From positions 290,801 through 354,800 of the forward strand of contig NZ_JABBFW010000002.1 of assembly GCF_012927045.1 (NCBI RefSeq): a stretch of 64,000 nucleotides of DNA, in the 5' to 3' direction. Shown here piece after piece: positions 39,778 to 49,765 of this stretch (the stretch's first letter is position 1; each line of letters opens with the position of its first letter). The position numbers and the translations under genes were made by a program. The stretch comes from Azohydromonas caseinilytica (GTDB lineage: Bacteria > Pseudomonadota > Gammaproteobacteria > Burkholderiales > Burkholderiaceae_C). The notes below the pieces were generated by a model. It saw only the letters and a list, made by a program, of their open reading frames with translations. It had not been told where the DNA came from and searched no databases.

Positions 39778-41070
39778 ATGTCCCTCTTCGACCAGACCCT
39801 GCTCAACCCCGGCGTGCGCAAGCGCGAGGTGTTCGGCTGGGCCATGTACGACTTCGCCAACTCGGGCTACACGACCGTGGTGCTCACGGCGGTGTTCAAC
39901 GCCTACTTCGTCGGCGTGGTGGCGGGCAACGCACCCTGGGCCACGCTGGCCTGGACGCTGGCGCTGGCGGGGTCGAACCTGCTGGTGATCGCGCTGCAGC
40001 CGGCCCTGGGCGCCTGGGCCGACCGGCATGGCGCCAAGAAGCGGCTGCTGGCCGCCGTCACCGCGGGCTGCGTGCTGGCCACCGCGCTGCTGGCCGCCGG
40101 CGGCAGGGGCGACGTGGCGCTGGCGCTGGCGGCGGTGCTGCTGTCCAACGCCTTCTACAGCGCCGGCGAGTCGCTGTGCGCGGCCTTCCTGCCCGAGCTG
40201 TCCACGCGCGAGGCGATGGGCCGCGTCTCGGGCTGGGGCTGGAGCTTCGGCTATTGCGGCGGGATGCTGACCCTGGGCCTGTGCCTGGCCTACGTGCTGT
40301 GGGCACAGGGGCAGGGCCAGCCGGCCACGCAGTTCGTGCCGGTGACCATGGGGATCACCGCCGGCGTCTACGGCCTGGCCTCGCTGGTGACCTTCGCGCT
40401 GCTCAAGGAGCGGGCCCGGCCGCAGCCCGGTGCGGCCCAGGGCGAGGGCATCGCCGCTTCGCTGCGGCGGCTGCGCGCCACCTGGCAAACCGCGCGCGCC
40501 TACCCCGACTTCGCCCAGCTGCTGGCCTGCACCGTGGCCTACCAGGCAGGCATCGCGGTGGTGGTGGCGCTGGCGGCGGTCTATGCCGAGCAGGCGCTGG
40601 GCTTCGTGCAGACGCAGACCATGACGCTGCTGTTCGTGGTCAACATCGCCTCCGCCGCCGGGGCCTTCGCCTTCGGCTACTGGCAGGACCGGGTCGGCCA
40701 CAAGCGCGCGCTGGGCTGGACGCTGGTGGGCTGGATCGGCATGACGGCGCTGGCCCTGGCGGCCACGACGCCGGGGCTGTTCTGGGCCGCGGCGCTGCTG
40801 GCCGGGCTGTGCATGGGATCGAGCCAGTCGGCCGGGCGCGCGCTGGTGGGGCTGCTGGCGCCGCCGGCGCGGCTGGGCGAGTTCTTCGGGCTGTGGACCT
40901 TCGCCACCCGGCTGGCGGCCATCGCCGGGCCGGTCACCTACGGCCTGGTGACCTGGCTCACCGGCGGCAACCACCGCCTGGCCATCGGCGTCACGGGGCT
41001 GTTCTTCGTGCTGGGGCTGGTGCTGCTGCGGCCGCTGGACCTGCGCAGGGGGCAGGCGGCAGCGGTTTGA
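39778..41070 (+). CDS. UMF1/Atg22-like MFS transporter
   Basis: A 430-residue, 12-helix major facilitator of the UMF1 (Atg22-like) family. The diagnostic N-terminus is KREVFGWAMYDFANSGYTTVVLTAVFNAYF. The loop ADRHGAKKRLLA after helix 2 is the MFS motif A equivalent, and SNAFYSAGESLCAAFLPEL is conserved in the family. The start at 39778 removes an unlikely 38-residue extension. The transported substrate is unknown; the yeast relative exports amino acids from vacuoles. Confidence 0.88.
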   Translation: MSLFDQTLLNPGVRKREVFGWAMYDFANSGYTTVVLTAVFNAYFVGVVAGNAPWATLAWTLALAGSNLLVIALQPALGAWADRHGAKKRLLAAVTAGCVLATALLAAGGRGDVALALAAVLLSNAFYSAGESLCAAFLPELSTREAMGRVSGWGWSFGYCGGMLTLGLCLAYVLWAQGQGQPATQFVPVTMGITAGVYGLASLVTFALLKERARPQPGAAQGEGIAASLRRLRATWQTARAYPDFAQLLACTVAYQAGIAVVVALAAVYAEQALGFVQTQTMTLLFVVNIASAAGAFAFGYWQDRVGHKRALGWTLVGWIGMTALALAATTPGLFWAAALLAGLCMGSSQSAGRALVGLLAPPARLGEFFGLWTFATRLAAIAGPVTYGLVTWLTGGNHRLAIGVTGLFFVLGLVLLRPLDLRRGQAAAV

Positions 41071-41085
41071 GGAGCCGGGCGCGGC

Positions 41086-41886
41086 TCAACCCAGTACCCG
41101 CGCCTTTTTCGCCGGCCACTGCAGCCAGCGCTGCATGAAATCGTCGAGCTGCGCCGGCTCGCCGCTGCTCCACAGCTGCAGCGGGGGCAGATCGAGCGTC
41201 GAGGCCGGCAACCGCGCCGCCAGGGCGGCGGTGTGGCGCGCCACGGCCTGGGCGGTATCCACCAGGGTCACGCCGGGCAGTTCATTGCGGATCAGCGGCG
41301 CGGCAAAGGGGTAGTGCGTGCAGCCCAGCACCACCACGTCGCAGCCGGCCTCGCGCAGCGGCGCGCAGTGGCGGCGCACCACCGCCTGCAGCTCGGCCGA
41401 GCCCAGGTCGCCGCGCTCGATGGCCAGGGCCAGGCCGGTGCAGGCATGCAGCGTGAAGCTCACCTGCGAGGGCTGCGCCTGCAGCAGGCGCTGGAACTTG
41501 CGGCTGGACAGCGTGCCGGCGGTGGCCATCACGCCCACGCGGCCGTTGCGGGTCAGCGCCACGGCGGGCTTCACGCCGGGCTCGATGCCCACCACCGGGA
41601 TGTCGCCATGCGCCTGGCGCAGCGCCTCCACCGCGGCGGCGGTGGCGGTGTTGCAGGCGACGACCAGCAGCTGCGCGCCCTGCGCGCGCAGGAAGGCGGC
41701 AATGTGCAGCGAGCGCTGGACGATGAAGTCCTCGCTGCGCTCGCCGTAGGGCGCATGGCCGCTGTCGGCCACGTACAGCAGCCGCGCGCCGGGCAGCGCT
41801 GCGCGCAGCGAGGGCAGCACCGACAGGCCGCCGACGCCGGAATCGAACACGCCGATACAGCAGCCGGCGCAGGAGGCAGGAGTCAT
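41086..41886 (-). CDS. murI: Glutamate racemase
   Basis: A 266-residue cofactor-independent racemase supplying D-glutamate for peptidoglycan. The two catalytic cysteines are present: Cys78 in VACNTATA and a second in VVLGCTHYPF near residue 190. GVFDSGVGGLSVL (12-24) and SGHAPYGER are family signatures. It is convergent with the UMF1 gene, 15 bases apart. Confidence 0.95.
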   Translation of the reverse strand: MTPASCAGCCIGVFDSGVGGLSVLPSLRAALPGARLLYVADSGHAPYGERSEDFIVQRSLHIAAFLRAQGAQLLVVACNTATAAAVEALRQAHGDIPVVGIEPGVKPAVALTRNGRVGVMATAGTLSSRKFQRLLQAQPSQVSFTLHACTGLALAIERGDLGSAELQAVVRRHCAPLREAGCDVVVLGCTHYPFAAPLIRNELPGVTLVDTAQAVARHTAALAARLPASTLDLPPLQLWSSGEPAQLDDFMQRWLQWPAKKARVLG

Positions 41887-41985
41887 GGCGGCGGCAGTGT
41901 AGCCGCCGGCATCCCTCGCCCCGGCCCGGTGCAGGGGGCACTCTAAAATCCGCCGTCAAGCCTCAATCAGATGACAGGAGCGCAA

Positions 41986-42735
41986 ATGAAGCTGCTGGTG
42001 CCCGTGAAAAGGGTGGTGGACTACAACGTGAAGGTGCGGGTGAAGTCCGACGGCTCGGGCATGGACCTCGCCGGCGTGAAGATGAGCATGAATCCCTTCG
42101 ACGAGATCGCTGTCGAAGAGGCGGTGCGGCTCAAGGAAAAGGGCGTCGCCACGGAGATCATCGCCGTGTCCTGCGGCGTCACGCAGTGCCAGGAGACGCT
42201 GCGCACCGCCCTGGCTATCGGCGCGGACCGCGCCATCCTGGTGGAAACCGATGCCGAGCTGCAGCCGCTGGCCGTGGCCAAGCTCCTCAAGGCCCTGATG
42301 GACAAGGAACAGCCGGGCCTGGTGATCCTGGGCAAGCAGGCCATCGATGACGACTGCAACCAGACCGGCCAGATGCTCGCCGCGCTGGCGGACCTGCCGC
42401 AGGCCACCTTCGCCTCCAAGGTCGAAGTGGCGGACGGCAAGGCCCAGGTCACGCGTGAAGTGGACGGTGGTCTCGAAACGGTCTCCGTGACGCTGCCGGC
42501 GGTGGTGACCACCGACCTGCGCCTGAACGAGCCGCGCTACGTGACGCTGCCCAACATCATGAAGGCCAAGAAGAAGCCGCTGGAGACCGTCAAGCCGGCC
42601 GACCTGGGCGTGGACGTGAGCCCGCGCATCAAGACCGTCAAGGTCAGCGAGCCGCCCAAGCGCGGCGCCGGCGTGAAGGTGCCCGACGTGGCCACCCTCG
42701 TGGAGAAGCTCAAGAACGAAGCCAAGGTGATCTGA
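41986..42735 (+). CDS. etfB: Electron transfer flavoprotein beta subunit
   Basis: A 249-residue ETF small subunit. The N-terminus [20 protein letters not shown] and the signature [26 protein letters not shown] (AMP-binding region) are typical. The ATG at 41986 follows ACAGGAGCG; an ATG five codons upstream lacks a site. It carries electrons from acyl-CoA dehydrogenases, one of which is encoded downstream. TAAAAT at 41944 is a plausible -10. Confidence 0.95.
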   Translation: MKLLVPVKRVVDYNVKVRVKSDGSGMDLAGVKMSMNPFDEIAVEEAVRLKEKGVATEIIAVSCGVTQCQETLRTALAIGADRAILVETDAELQPLAVAKLLKALMDKEQPGLVILGKQAIDDDCNQTGQMLAALADLPQATFASKVEVADGKAQVTREVDGGLETVSVTLPAVVTTDLRLNEPRYVTLPNIMKAKKKPLETVKPADLGVDVSPRIKTVKVSEPPKRGAGVKVPDVATLVEKLKNEAKVI

Positions 42736-42736
42736 C

Positions 42737-43669
42737 ATGGCCGCCCTCGTCATTGCCGAACACGACAACGCGACCCTCAAGGGCGCGACCCTCAACACCG
42801 TCACCGCCGCGCTGGCTTGCGGCGGCGAAGTGCACGTGCTGGTGGCCGGCGAGAACGCCGCTGCCGTGGCGCAGGCCGCCGCGCAGGTCCAGGGCGTGAG
42901 CAAGGTGCTGCACGCCGACTCGCCCGCGCTCGCCACGCAGCTGGCCGAGAACGTCGCGGCGCAGGTGCTGGCCGTGGCACCGGCCTACAGCCACATCCTG
43001 TTCCCCAGCACCGCCAACGGCCGCAACGCCGCCCCGCGCGTGGCTGCGAAGCTGGACGTGGCGCAACTGAGCGACATCACCAAGGTGGACAGCCCGGACA
43101 CCTTCGAGCGCCCGATCTACGCCGGCAACGCCATCGCCACGGTGCAGAGCGGCGACGCGGTGAAGGTCATCACCGTGCGCACCACCGGCTTCGACGCCGC
43201 GCCGGCCACGGGTGGCAGCGCCGCGGTGGAAACCCTGGCGCCGGTGGCCGACAGCGGCAAGAGCGCCTTCGTCGGCCGCGAGCTGACCAAGTCGGATCGC
43301 CCCGAGCTGACGGCGGCCAAGATCATCGTCTCGGGTGGCCGGGCCCTGGGCTCGGCCGAGAAGTTCACCGAAGTGCTCACGCCGCTGGCCGACAAGCTCG
43401 GCGCCGCGCTGGGTGCCTCGCGTGCCGCGGTGGATGCCGGCTACGCCCCCAACGACTGGCAGGTGGGCCAGACCGGCAAGATCGTGGCCCCGACGCTCTA
43501 CATCGCCTGCGGCATCTCGGGTGCGATCCAGCACCTGGCCGGGATGAAGGACTCCAAGGTGATCGTGGCGATCAACAAGGACCCGGAGGCGCCGATCTTC
43601 TCGGTGGCCGACTACGGCCTGGAGGCGGATGTCTTCGAGGCCGTGCCGGCGCTGGTCAAGGCGCTGTAA
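42737..43669 (+). CDS. etfA: Electron transfer flavoprotein alpha subunit
   Basis: A 310-residue ETF large subunit. The N-terminal domain (1-about 190) is the pseudo-symmetric half. The C-terminal FAD domain carries [35 protein letters not shown], and [34 protein letters not shown]. It starts one base after the etfB stop. Confidence 0.96.
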   Translation: MAALVIAEHDNATLKGATLNTVTAALACGGEVHVLVAGENAAAVAQAAAQVQGVSKVLHADSPALATQLAENVAAQVLAVAPAYSHILFPSTANGRNAAPRVAAKLDVAQLSDITKVDSPDTFERPIYAGNAIATVQSGDAVKVITVRTTGFDAAPATGGSAAVETLAPVADSGKSAFVGRELTKSDRPELTAAKIIVSGGRALGSAEKFTEVLTPLADKLGAALGASRAAVDAGYAPNDWQVGQTGKIVAPTLYIACGISGAIQHLAGMKDSKVIVAINKDPEAPIFSVADYGLEADVFEAVPALVKAL

Positions 43670-43684
43670 GCCGAACGAGTTCCT

Positions 43685-43708
43685 GGGCGCCGCTGGCGCC
43701 CTTTTTTT
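43685..43708 (+). terminator. Terminator of etfBA
   Basis: GGGCGCC / GCT / GGCGCCC followed by seven T residues, 15 bases past etfA. The acyl-CoA dehydrogenase gene therefore needs read-through or its own promoter. Confidence 0.93.
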
Positions 43709-43739
43709 CGCATAACGACAGCCACAAGGAGACGAGACC

Positions 43740-45536
43740 ATGGCCTACAAGGCACCCATCAAGGACCAGCTGTTCGTGATGAACGAGCTGGCGCGGCTGG
43801 ACCAGATCGCGCGCTGGCCGGGCTTCGAGGACGCCGGCCCGGAAACCGCGCAGGCGGTGCTGCAGGAATGCGCCCGGCTGTGCGAGGAGGTGCTGGCGCC
43901 GCTGAACGTGGCCGGCGACCGCAACCCCTCGCGCTGGGACAACGGCCAGGTGCACAGCACGCCCGGCTTCAAGGAGGCGTTCCGGCAGTACGCCGAGGGC
44001 GGCTGGCAGGGGCTGCAGCATCCGGCGGACTTCGGCGGGCAGGGCTTGCCCAAGCTCATCGGCGCGGCCTGCAGCGAGATGGTCAACAGCGCCAACCTCA
44101 GCTTCGCGCTGTGCCCGCTGCTGACCGACGGTGCCATCGAGGCGCTGCTCACGGCGGGCTCGGCCGAGCAGCAGGCGGCCTACATCCCGCCCATGATCGA
44201 CGGGCGCTGGACCGGCACCATGAACCTTACCGAGCCGCAGGCCGGCTCCGACCTGTCGCTGGTGCGTACCCGCGCCGAGAAGCAGGGCGACGGCAGCTAC
44301 CGCCTCTTCGGCACCAAGATCTACATCACCTGGGGCGAGCACGACCTGGCCGAGAACATCGTGCACATGGTGCTGGCGCGGGTGGCCGGCGCGCCCGAAG
44401 GGGTGAAGGGCATCAGCCTGTTCATCGTCCCGAAGATGCTGCCCGACGCGCAGGGCCAGGCCACGGTGCGCAACGACGTGCACTGCGTGAGCATCGAGCA
44501 CAAGCTGGGCATCAAGGCCAGCCCCACCGCCGTGCTGCAGTACGGCGAGGAGGAAGGCGCGGTGGGCTACCTCGTGGGCGAGGAGAACCGCGGCCTGGAG
44601 TACATGTTCATCATGATGAACGCCGCCCGCTACGCGGTGGGCGTGCAGGGCGTGGCGCTGTCGGAGCGCGCCTACCAGCATGCGGCGGCCTATGCGCGCG
44701 AGCGCGTGCAGTCGCGCCCGGTGGACGGCAGCACGGCGGCGGCGGTGCCGATCATTCAGCACCCGGACGTGCAGCGCATGCTCATGACCATGCGCGCGCA
44801 GACCGAAGGCTCGCGCGCCATGGCGCTGGTGGCGGCGGCCGCGCACGACGCGGCGCACGCGCATGTGGACCCGGGCCAGCGCGAGGCCAACCGCCGCTTC
44901 TACGAGTTCATGGTGCCGCTGGTGAAGGGCTACTGCACCGAGGTCAGCCTGGACGTGGCCTCGCTGGGCATTCAGGTGCACGGCGGCATGGGCTTCATCG
45001 AGGAGACCGGCGCGGCGCAGTACCTGCGCGACGCCAAGATCCTGTCCATCTACGAGGGCACCACCGCCATCCAGGCCAACGACCTGGTCGGGCGCAAGAC
45101 GCTGCGCGACGGCGGCGCCACCGCGCGCTGGATCGCGCAGCAGATCGAGGTGACCGAGGCCGAGCTGGCGGGCAGCGGCAGCCCGCACGCGCGCGCCATG
45201 CACCGCCGCCTCACGGCCGCGCGCAAGGCCTTCATCGACGTGGTGGAGTTCGTGCTGGAGCACGGCAAGGCGCATCCCAATGCCGTCTATGCCGGCTCGG
45301 TGCCCTACCTGATGCTGTCCGGCGCACTGGTGGCGGGCTGGCAGATGGCGCGCGCGCTGCTGGCGGCCGAGCACCGGCTGCCGTCGGCGCAGGGCGAGGA
45401 CGCGGCCTTCCTGCGCGCCAAGATCGCCACGGCGCGCTTCTTTGCCGACCACGTCCTGGGCGCGTTGCCCGGCCGGCGCGACGCCATCGTCGAGGGCGCC
45501 GACGCGCTGGCGGCGATGCCGCTGGAAGCCTACTGA
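43740..45536 (+). CDS. Acyl-CoA dehydrogenase, long form with C-terminal extension
   Basis: A 598-residue flavoprotein dehydrogenase of the long ACAD class related to DmdC and FadE-like enzymes, using the ETF encoded upstream as acceptor. The N-terminal helix domain leads to LTEPQAGSDLSLVRTRA and GTKIYITWGEHD (FAD/substrate motifs). The QVHGGMGFIEETGAAQYLRDAKILSIYEGTTAIQ segment holds the catalytic-base Glu. About 130 further residues (470-598) form the C-terminal extension with LMLSGALVAGWQMARALLAA. AAGGAGACGAG precedes the ATG. Acyl substrate is uncertain. Confidence 0.93.
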   Translation: MAYKAPIKDQLFVMNELARLDQIARWPGFEDAGPETAQAVLQECARLCEEVLAPLNVAGDRNPSRWDNGQVHSTPGFKEAFRQYAEGGWQGLQHPADFGGQGLPKLIGAACSEMVNSANLSFALCPLLTDGAIEALLTAGSAEQQAAYIPPMIDGRWTGTMNLTEPQAGSDLSLVRTRAEKQGDGSYRLFGTKIYITWGEHDLAENIVHMVLARVAGAPEGVKGISLFIVPKMLPDAQGQATVRNDVHCVSIEHKLGIKASPTAVLQYGEEEGAVGYLVGEENRGLEYMFIMMNAARYAVGVQGVALSERAYQHAAAYARERVQSRPVDGSTAAAVPIIQHPDVQRMLMTMRAQTEGSRAMALVAAAAHDAAHAHVDPGQREANRRFYEFMVPLVKGYCTEVSLDVASLGIQVHGGMGFIEETGAAQYLRDAKILSIYEGTTAIQANDLVGRKTLRDGGATARWIAQQIEVTEAELAGSGSPHARAMHRRLTAARKAFIDVVEFVLEHGKAHPNAVYAGSVPYLMLSGALVAGWQMARALLAAEHRLPSAQGEDAAFLRAKIATARFFADHVLGALPGRRDAIVEGADALAAMPLEAY

Positions 45537-45571
45537 TCCCCGCCGCAACCACCCGCCTCCGGAGCCCGCGC

Positions 45572-46525
45572 ATGGCCTTGCCGCCCGTCCTGTCCCACCT
45601 GTCGCTGCCGGTGATCGGCGCGCCGCTGTTCATCATCAGCAACCCCAAGCTCGTCATCGCGCAGTGCTGCGCGGGCATCGTGGGCGCCATGCCGGCGCTC
45701 AATGCCCGGCCGGCTTCGCAGCTCGACGAGTGGCTGGACGAGATCACGCAGGCGCTGGCCGCGCATGACCGCGCGCACCCGCAGGCGCCCGCGGCGCCCT
45801 TCGCCATCAACCAGATCGTGCACAAGAGCAACGACCGGCTGGAGCACGACATGGCGCTGTGCGCCAAGTACCGCGTGCCCGTCGTCATCAGCTCGCTGGG
45901 CGCGCGCCAGGAGATCAACCAGGCCGTGCACGGCTGGGGCGGCATCGTGCTGCACGACGTGATCGACGACCGCTTCGCGCGCAAGGCCGTCGAGAAGGGC
46001 GCCGACGGCCTCATTGCCGTGGCGGCGGGCGCGGGCGGGCATGCCGGCACGATCAACCCCTTCGCGCTGGTGCAGGAGATCCGGCAGTGGTTCGACGGGC
46101 CGCTGGCGCTGTCGGGGGCGATCGCCAACGGCGGGGCAATCCTGGCGGCGCAGGCCTGCGGCGCGGACCTGGCCTACATGGGCTCGGCCTTCATCGCCAC
46201 CGAGGAGGCGCGCGCCACGCCGGCGTACAAGGAGGCGGTGGTCGAAGGGCGGGCCTGCGACATTGTCTACACCAACCTCTTCACCGGCGTGCACGGCAAC
46301 TACCTGCGCGGCTCCATCGTCGCGGCCGGGCTGGACCCGGACGCGCTGCCGCAGAGCGACCCCAGCGCCATGAACTTCGGCGGCGGCCGGTCCAAGGCCT
46401 GGAAGGACATCTGGGGCGCGGGCCAGGGCATCGGCGCGGTGCGGGCCGTGGTGCCGGCGGCCGAGCGCGTGGCGCAGCTCAAGGCGGAGTACGAGGCGAC
46501 GCGGCGGCGGCTGCTCGGTGGCTGA
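45572..46525 (+). CDS. Nitronate monooxygenase/2-nitropropane dioxygenase-like FMN protein
   Basis: A 317-residue TIM-barrel flavoprotein of the 2-nitropropane dioxygenase family. LPVIGAPLFIISNPKLVIAQ is the N-terminal FMN region, ALSGAIANGGAILAAQACGADLAYMGSAFIATEEA is the phosphate-binding part, and EKGADGLIAVAAGAGGHAG contains the family His. The frame is open across the upstream gene, so the start was set at the ATG with GGAG seven bases ahead. In acyl-CoA dehydrogenase neighbourhoods related proteins may be enoyl reductases or toxin-detoxifying enzymes; the exact role is unknown. Confidence 0.88.
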   Translation: MALPPVLSHLSLPVIGAPLFIISNPKLVIAQCCAGIVGAMPALNARPASQLDEWLDEITQALAAHDRAHPQAPAAPFAINQIVHKSNDRLEHDMALCAKYRVPVVISSLGARQEINQAVHGWGGIVLHDVIDDRFARKAVEKGADGLIAVAAGAGGHAGTINPFALVQEIRQWFDGPLALSGAIANGGAILAAQACGADLAYMGSAFIATEEARATPAYKEAVVEGRACDIVYTNLFTGVHGNYLRGSIVAAGLDPDALPQSDPSAMNFGGGRSKAWKDIWGAGQGIGAVRAVVPAAERVAQLKAEYEATRRRLLGG

Positions 46526-46568
46526 GCAGGCAACCTGAAAAGGCAGCGTGACTGCCAGGGACAAAAAA

Positions 46569-46605
46569 TGACACTGGCAAGACCGGTACCGTCAGATTGG
46601 TGTCA
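46569..46605. promoter_or_regulatory. TGACAC/GTGTCA dyad in the sucA upstream region
   Basis: TGACAC (46569-46574) and GTGTCA (46600-46605) form a wide inverted repeat 185 bases before sucA. TACAGT at 46625 may be a -10. The 265-base region otherwise shows no gene. Operator role is only a guess. Confidence 0.25.
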
Positions 46606-46790
46606 CCCCGGGATCGCAGGATGGTACAGTCCGCCGTTCTTGAAGTGGTCCTTCCCGTCCCCTTTGCTGGTTTCTTTCACCAGAAATCCTAGTGAAGGCG
46701 GGTCGCAATCCGCCAACCGGTCAAGCCGTGTCGCGGAAGGTTTTTGAACCAGCCAACAGCCTCGTGGACGAGGCGAAAGGTGAGCGAAAA

Positions 46791-49646
46791 ATGATGCAGC
46801 AGTACAGGTCGAACTCGTACCTGTTCGGGGGCAATGCGCCCTACGTCGAGGAACTCTACGAGGCCTACCTCGACAACCCGGGCTCCGTGCCCGAGAACTG
46901 GCGCCAGTACTTCGACGCCCTGCAGCACGTCCCCGCGGTGGACGGCAGCGAGCGTCCGGACGTCCCCCACGCGCCCGTCATCGAATCCTTCGCGCAGCGC
47001 GCCAAGTCCAATGCCCTGACGGCCAAGGCCAGCAGCGCCGACCTGGCCGTGGCGCGCAAGCAGGTGCACGTGCAGAGCCTGATCGCGGCCTACCGCTCGC
47101 TGGGCTCGCGCTGGGCCGACCTCGACCCGCTCAAGCGCCAGGAGCGCCCCAGGATTCCCGAGCTGGAGCCGGCGTTCTACGACCTGAGCGAGTCCGACAT
47201 GGACATCACGTTCAGCGCCACGAACACCTACTTCACGACCGCCGAGCAGATGACGCTGCGGCAGATCGTGCAGGCGCTGCGCGAGACCTACTGCAGCACC
47301 ATCGGTGCCGAGTTCATGCACATCACCGACCAGTCGCAAAAGCGCTGGTGGCAGCAGCGGCTCGAAAGCATCCGCAGCAAGCCGAGCCTGACGGTGGAGC
47401 AGAAGAAGCACATCCTGGAGCGCCTGACCGCGGCCGAGGGCCTGGAGCGCTACCTGCACACCAAGTACGTGGGCCAGAAGCGCTTCTCGCTCGAAGGCGG
47501 CGAGAGCTTCATCGCGGCGATGGACGAGCTGATCCAGCAGGCCGGCCAGAAGGGCGTGCAGGAGATCGTCATCGGCATGGCCCACCGCGGCCGCCTCAAC
47601 GTGCTGGTCAACACCCTGGGCAAGATGCCCAAGGACCTGTTCGCCGAGTTCGAGCACACCGCCCCCGAGGACCTGCCCGCGGGTGACGTGAAGTACCACC
47701 AGGGCTTCTCCAGCGACGTGGCCACCTCCGGCGGCCCGGTGCACCTGAGCCTGGCCTTCAACCCCTCGCACCTGGAGATCGTCAACCCGGTGGTCGAGGG
47801 CTCGGTGCGCGCGCGCATGGACCGCCGTGACGACAAGGTCGGCGCCCAGGTGCTGCCCGTGCTGGTGCACGGCGACTCCGCCTTCGGCGGCCAGGGCGTG
47901 AACCAGGAGACGCTGGCGCTGTCGGAGACGCGCGGCTACTCCACCGGCGGCACGGTGCACCTGATCATCAACAACCAGATCGGCTTCACCACCTCCGACC
48001 CGCGCGACCTGCGCTCCACGCTGTACTGCACCGACGTCGTCAAGATGGTCGAGGCGCCGGTGCTGCACGTGAACGGCGACGATCCGGAAGCCGTGGTGCT
48101 GGCCGCGCAGCTGGCGCTGGAGTTCCGCATGACGTTCCGCAAGGACGTCGTGGTGGACATCATCTGCTTCCGCAAGCTGGGCCACAACGAGCAGGACACG
48201 CCCGCGCTGACCCAGCCGCTGATGTACCGCAAGATCGCCGCGCACCCCGGCACCCGCAAGCTCTACGCCGACAAGCTGGCCGCGCAGGGCCTGGGCGAGA
48301 CGCTGGGTGACGACATGGCCAAGGCCTACCGCGCCGCCATGGATGCGGGCCGCCACACCGTCGATCCGGTGCTCAGCAACTTCAAGAGCAAGTACGCGGT
48401 CGACTGGACGCCGTTCATCGGCAAGAAGTGGACCGACGCCGCCGACACCGCCATCCCGCTGACCGAGTGGAAGCGCCTGGCCGAGCGCCTGACGACCTTC
48501 CCCGAGAGCGTCAACCTGCACCCGCTGGTCAAGAAGGTGTACGACGACCGCGCCAGCATGGGCCGCGGCGACACCAACGTGGACTGGGGCATGGGCGAGC
48601 ACATGGCCTTCGCCTCGCTGGTGGCCAGCGGCTACGCCGTGCGCCTGTCGGGCGAGGACTGCGGCCGTGGCACCTTCACGCACCGCCACGCGGTGATCCA
48701 CGACCAGAAGCGCGAGAAGTGGGACGAGGGCACCTACGTGCCGCTGCAGAACGTGGCCGACAACCAGGCCCCGTTCGTCGTCATCGACTCCATCCTGTCG
48801 GAGGAGGCGGTGCTGGCCTTCGAGTACGGCTACGCCGGCTCCGACCCCAACACGCTGGTGATCTGGGAAGCGCAGTTCGGCGACTTCGCCAACGGCGCGC
48901 AGGTCGTGATCGACCAGTTCATCGCCTCGGGCGAGGTGAAGTGGGGCCGTGCCAACGGCCTGGTGCTGATGCTGCCGCACGGCTACGAAGGCCAGGGCCC
49001 CGAGCACAGCTCGGCGCGCCTGGAGCGCTTCATGCAGCTGTCGGCGGACAACAACATGCAGGTGGTGCAGCCCACGACGGCCAGCCAGATCTTCCACCTG
49101 CTGCGCCGCCAGATGGTGCGCCAGTTCCGCAAGCCGCTGGTCATCATGACCCCGAAGTCGCTGCTGCGGAACAAGGACGCCACCTCGCCGCTGAGCGAGT
49201 TCACCTCGGGCGAGTTCCGCACCGTGATCGGCGAGCTCAAGGCCGACATCGACGCGGCCAAGGTCAAGCGCGTGATCGCCTGCTCGGGCAAGGTCTACTA
49301 CGACCTGGTCAAGAAGCGCGAGGAGAAGGGCGCCGCCGACGTGGCCATCATCCGCGTCGAGCAGCTCTACCCGTTCCCGCACAAGGCCTTCTCCGCCGAG
49401 CTGAAGAAGTACCCCAACGCGACCGAGATCGTGTGGTGCCAGGACGAGCCGCAGAACCAGGGCGCCTGGTTCTTCGTGCAGCACTACATCCACGAGAACA
49501 TGAGCGAAGGGCAGAAGCTGGGCTACGCCGGCCGTCCCTCCTCGGCTTCTCCGGCCGTGGGCTACGCGCACCTGCACCAGGAGCAGCAAAAGGCGCTGCT
49601 GGAGCAGGCTTTCGCCAAGCTCAAGGGTTTCGTGCTCAACAAGTGA
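46791..49646 (+). CDS. sucA: 2-oxoglutarate dehydrogenase E1 component
   Basis: A 951-residue thiamine-diphosphate E1o decarboxylating 2-oxoglutarate in the TCA cycle. The E2-binding N-terminus is SNSYLFGGNAPYVEELYEAY. Key motifs are EIVIGMAHRGRLNVLVN, FNPSHLEIVNPVVEGSVRAR, HGDSAFGGQGVNQETLALS, the ThDP/Mg region INNQIGFTTSDPRDLRSTLY, and CFRKLGHNEQDTPALTQPLMY. GEDCGRGTFTHRHAVIHDQK is in the C-terminal transketolase-like part. Two consecutive ATG codons make 46791 or 46794 the start. The frame is open 33 codons further upstream without a good start. sucB and lpdA follow. Confidence 0.96.
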   Translation: MMQQYRSNSYLFGGNAPYVEELYEAYLDNPGSVPENWRQYFDALQHVPAVDGSERPDVPHAPVIESFAQRAKSNALTAKASSADLAVARKQVHVQSLIAAYRSLGSRWADLDPLKRQERPRIPELEPAFYDLSESDMDITFSATNTYFTTAEQMTLRQIVQALRETYCSTIGAEFMHITDQSQKRWWQQRLESIRSKPSLTVEQKKHILERLTAAEGLERYLHTKYVGQKRFSLEGGESFIAAMDELIQQAGQKGVQEIVIGMAHRGRLNVLVNTLGKMPKDLFAEFEHTAPEDLPAGDVKYHQGFSSDVATSGGPVHLSLAFNPSHLEIVNPVVEGSVRARMDRRDDKVGAQVLPVLVHGDSAFGGQGVNQETLALSETRGYSTGGTVHLIINNQIGFTTSDPRDLRSTLYCTDVVKMVEAPVLHVNGDDPEAVVLAAQLALEFRMTFRKDVVVDIICFRKLGHNEQDTPALTQPLMYRKIAAHPGTRKLYADKLAAQGLGETLGDDMAKAYRAAMDAGRHTVDPVLSNFKSKYAVDWTPFIGKKWTDAADTAIPLTEWKRLAERLTTFPESVNLHPLVKKVYDDRASMGRGDTNVDWGMGEHMAFASLVASGYAVRLSGEDCGRGTFTHRHAVIHDQKREKWDEGTYVPLQNVADNQAPFVVIDSILSEEAVLAFEYGYAGSDPNTLVIWEAQFGDFANGAQVVIDQFIASGEVKWGRANGLVLMLPHGYEGQGPEHSSARLERFMQLSADNNMQVVQPTTASQIFHLLRRQMVRQFRKPLVIMTPKSLLRNKDATSPLSEFTSGEFRTVIGELKADIDAAKVKRVIACSGKVYYDLVKKREEKGAADVAIIRVEQLYPFPHKAFSAELKKYPNATEIVWCQDEPQNQGAWFFVQHYIHENMSEGQKLGYAGRPSSASPAVGYAHLHQEQQKALLEQAFAKLKGFVLNK

Positions 49647-49654
49647 CGTGAACC

Positions 49655-49731
49655 GCGGCGCGTGAGCGCGCCGCTTCCTGCTGTGCGCGGCCCCCGGAAG
49701 GGGCCGTGCGGCAGCCGGGCGCGTGCCCGGC
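49655..49731 (+). repeat. Three consecutive hairpins between sucA and sucB
   Basis: GCGGCGCG/CGCGCCGC (49655-49674), CGGCCCC/GGGGCCG (49688-49706, extendable by four pairs) and GCCGGGC/GCCCGGC (49714-49731). None has a T-run, so they look like mRNA-stability or processing elements rather than terminators. Confidence 0.6.
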
Positions 49732-49765
49732 AGACACCCCTATCCAGAATTCCGAGAGAACTCAA

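Noticed and set aside
43868-45571. Apparent 885-codon ORF running from inside the acyl-CoA dehydrogenase gene into the nitronate monooxygenase gene
   Set aside because: Only the part from the ATG at 45572 is a real protein; the upstream frame is an out-of-frame shadow of the dehydrogenase.
46689-49589. Antisense ORF of 966 codons opposite sucA
   Set aside because: A compositional shadow: sucA is a certain gene and the antisense protein has no recognisable motif.
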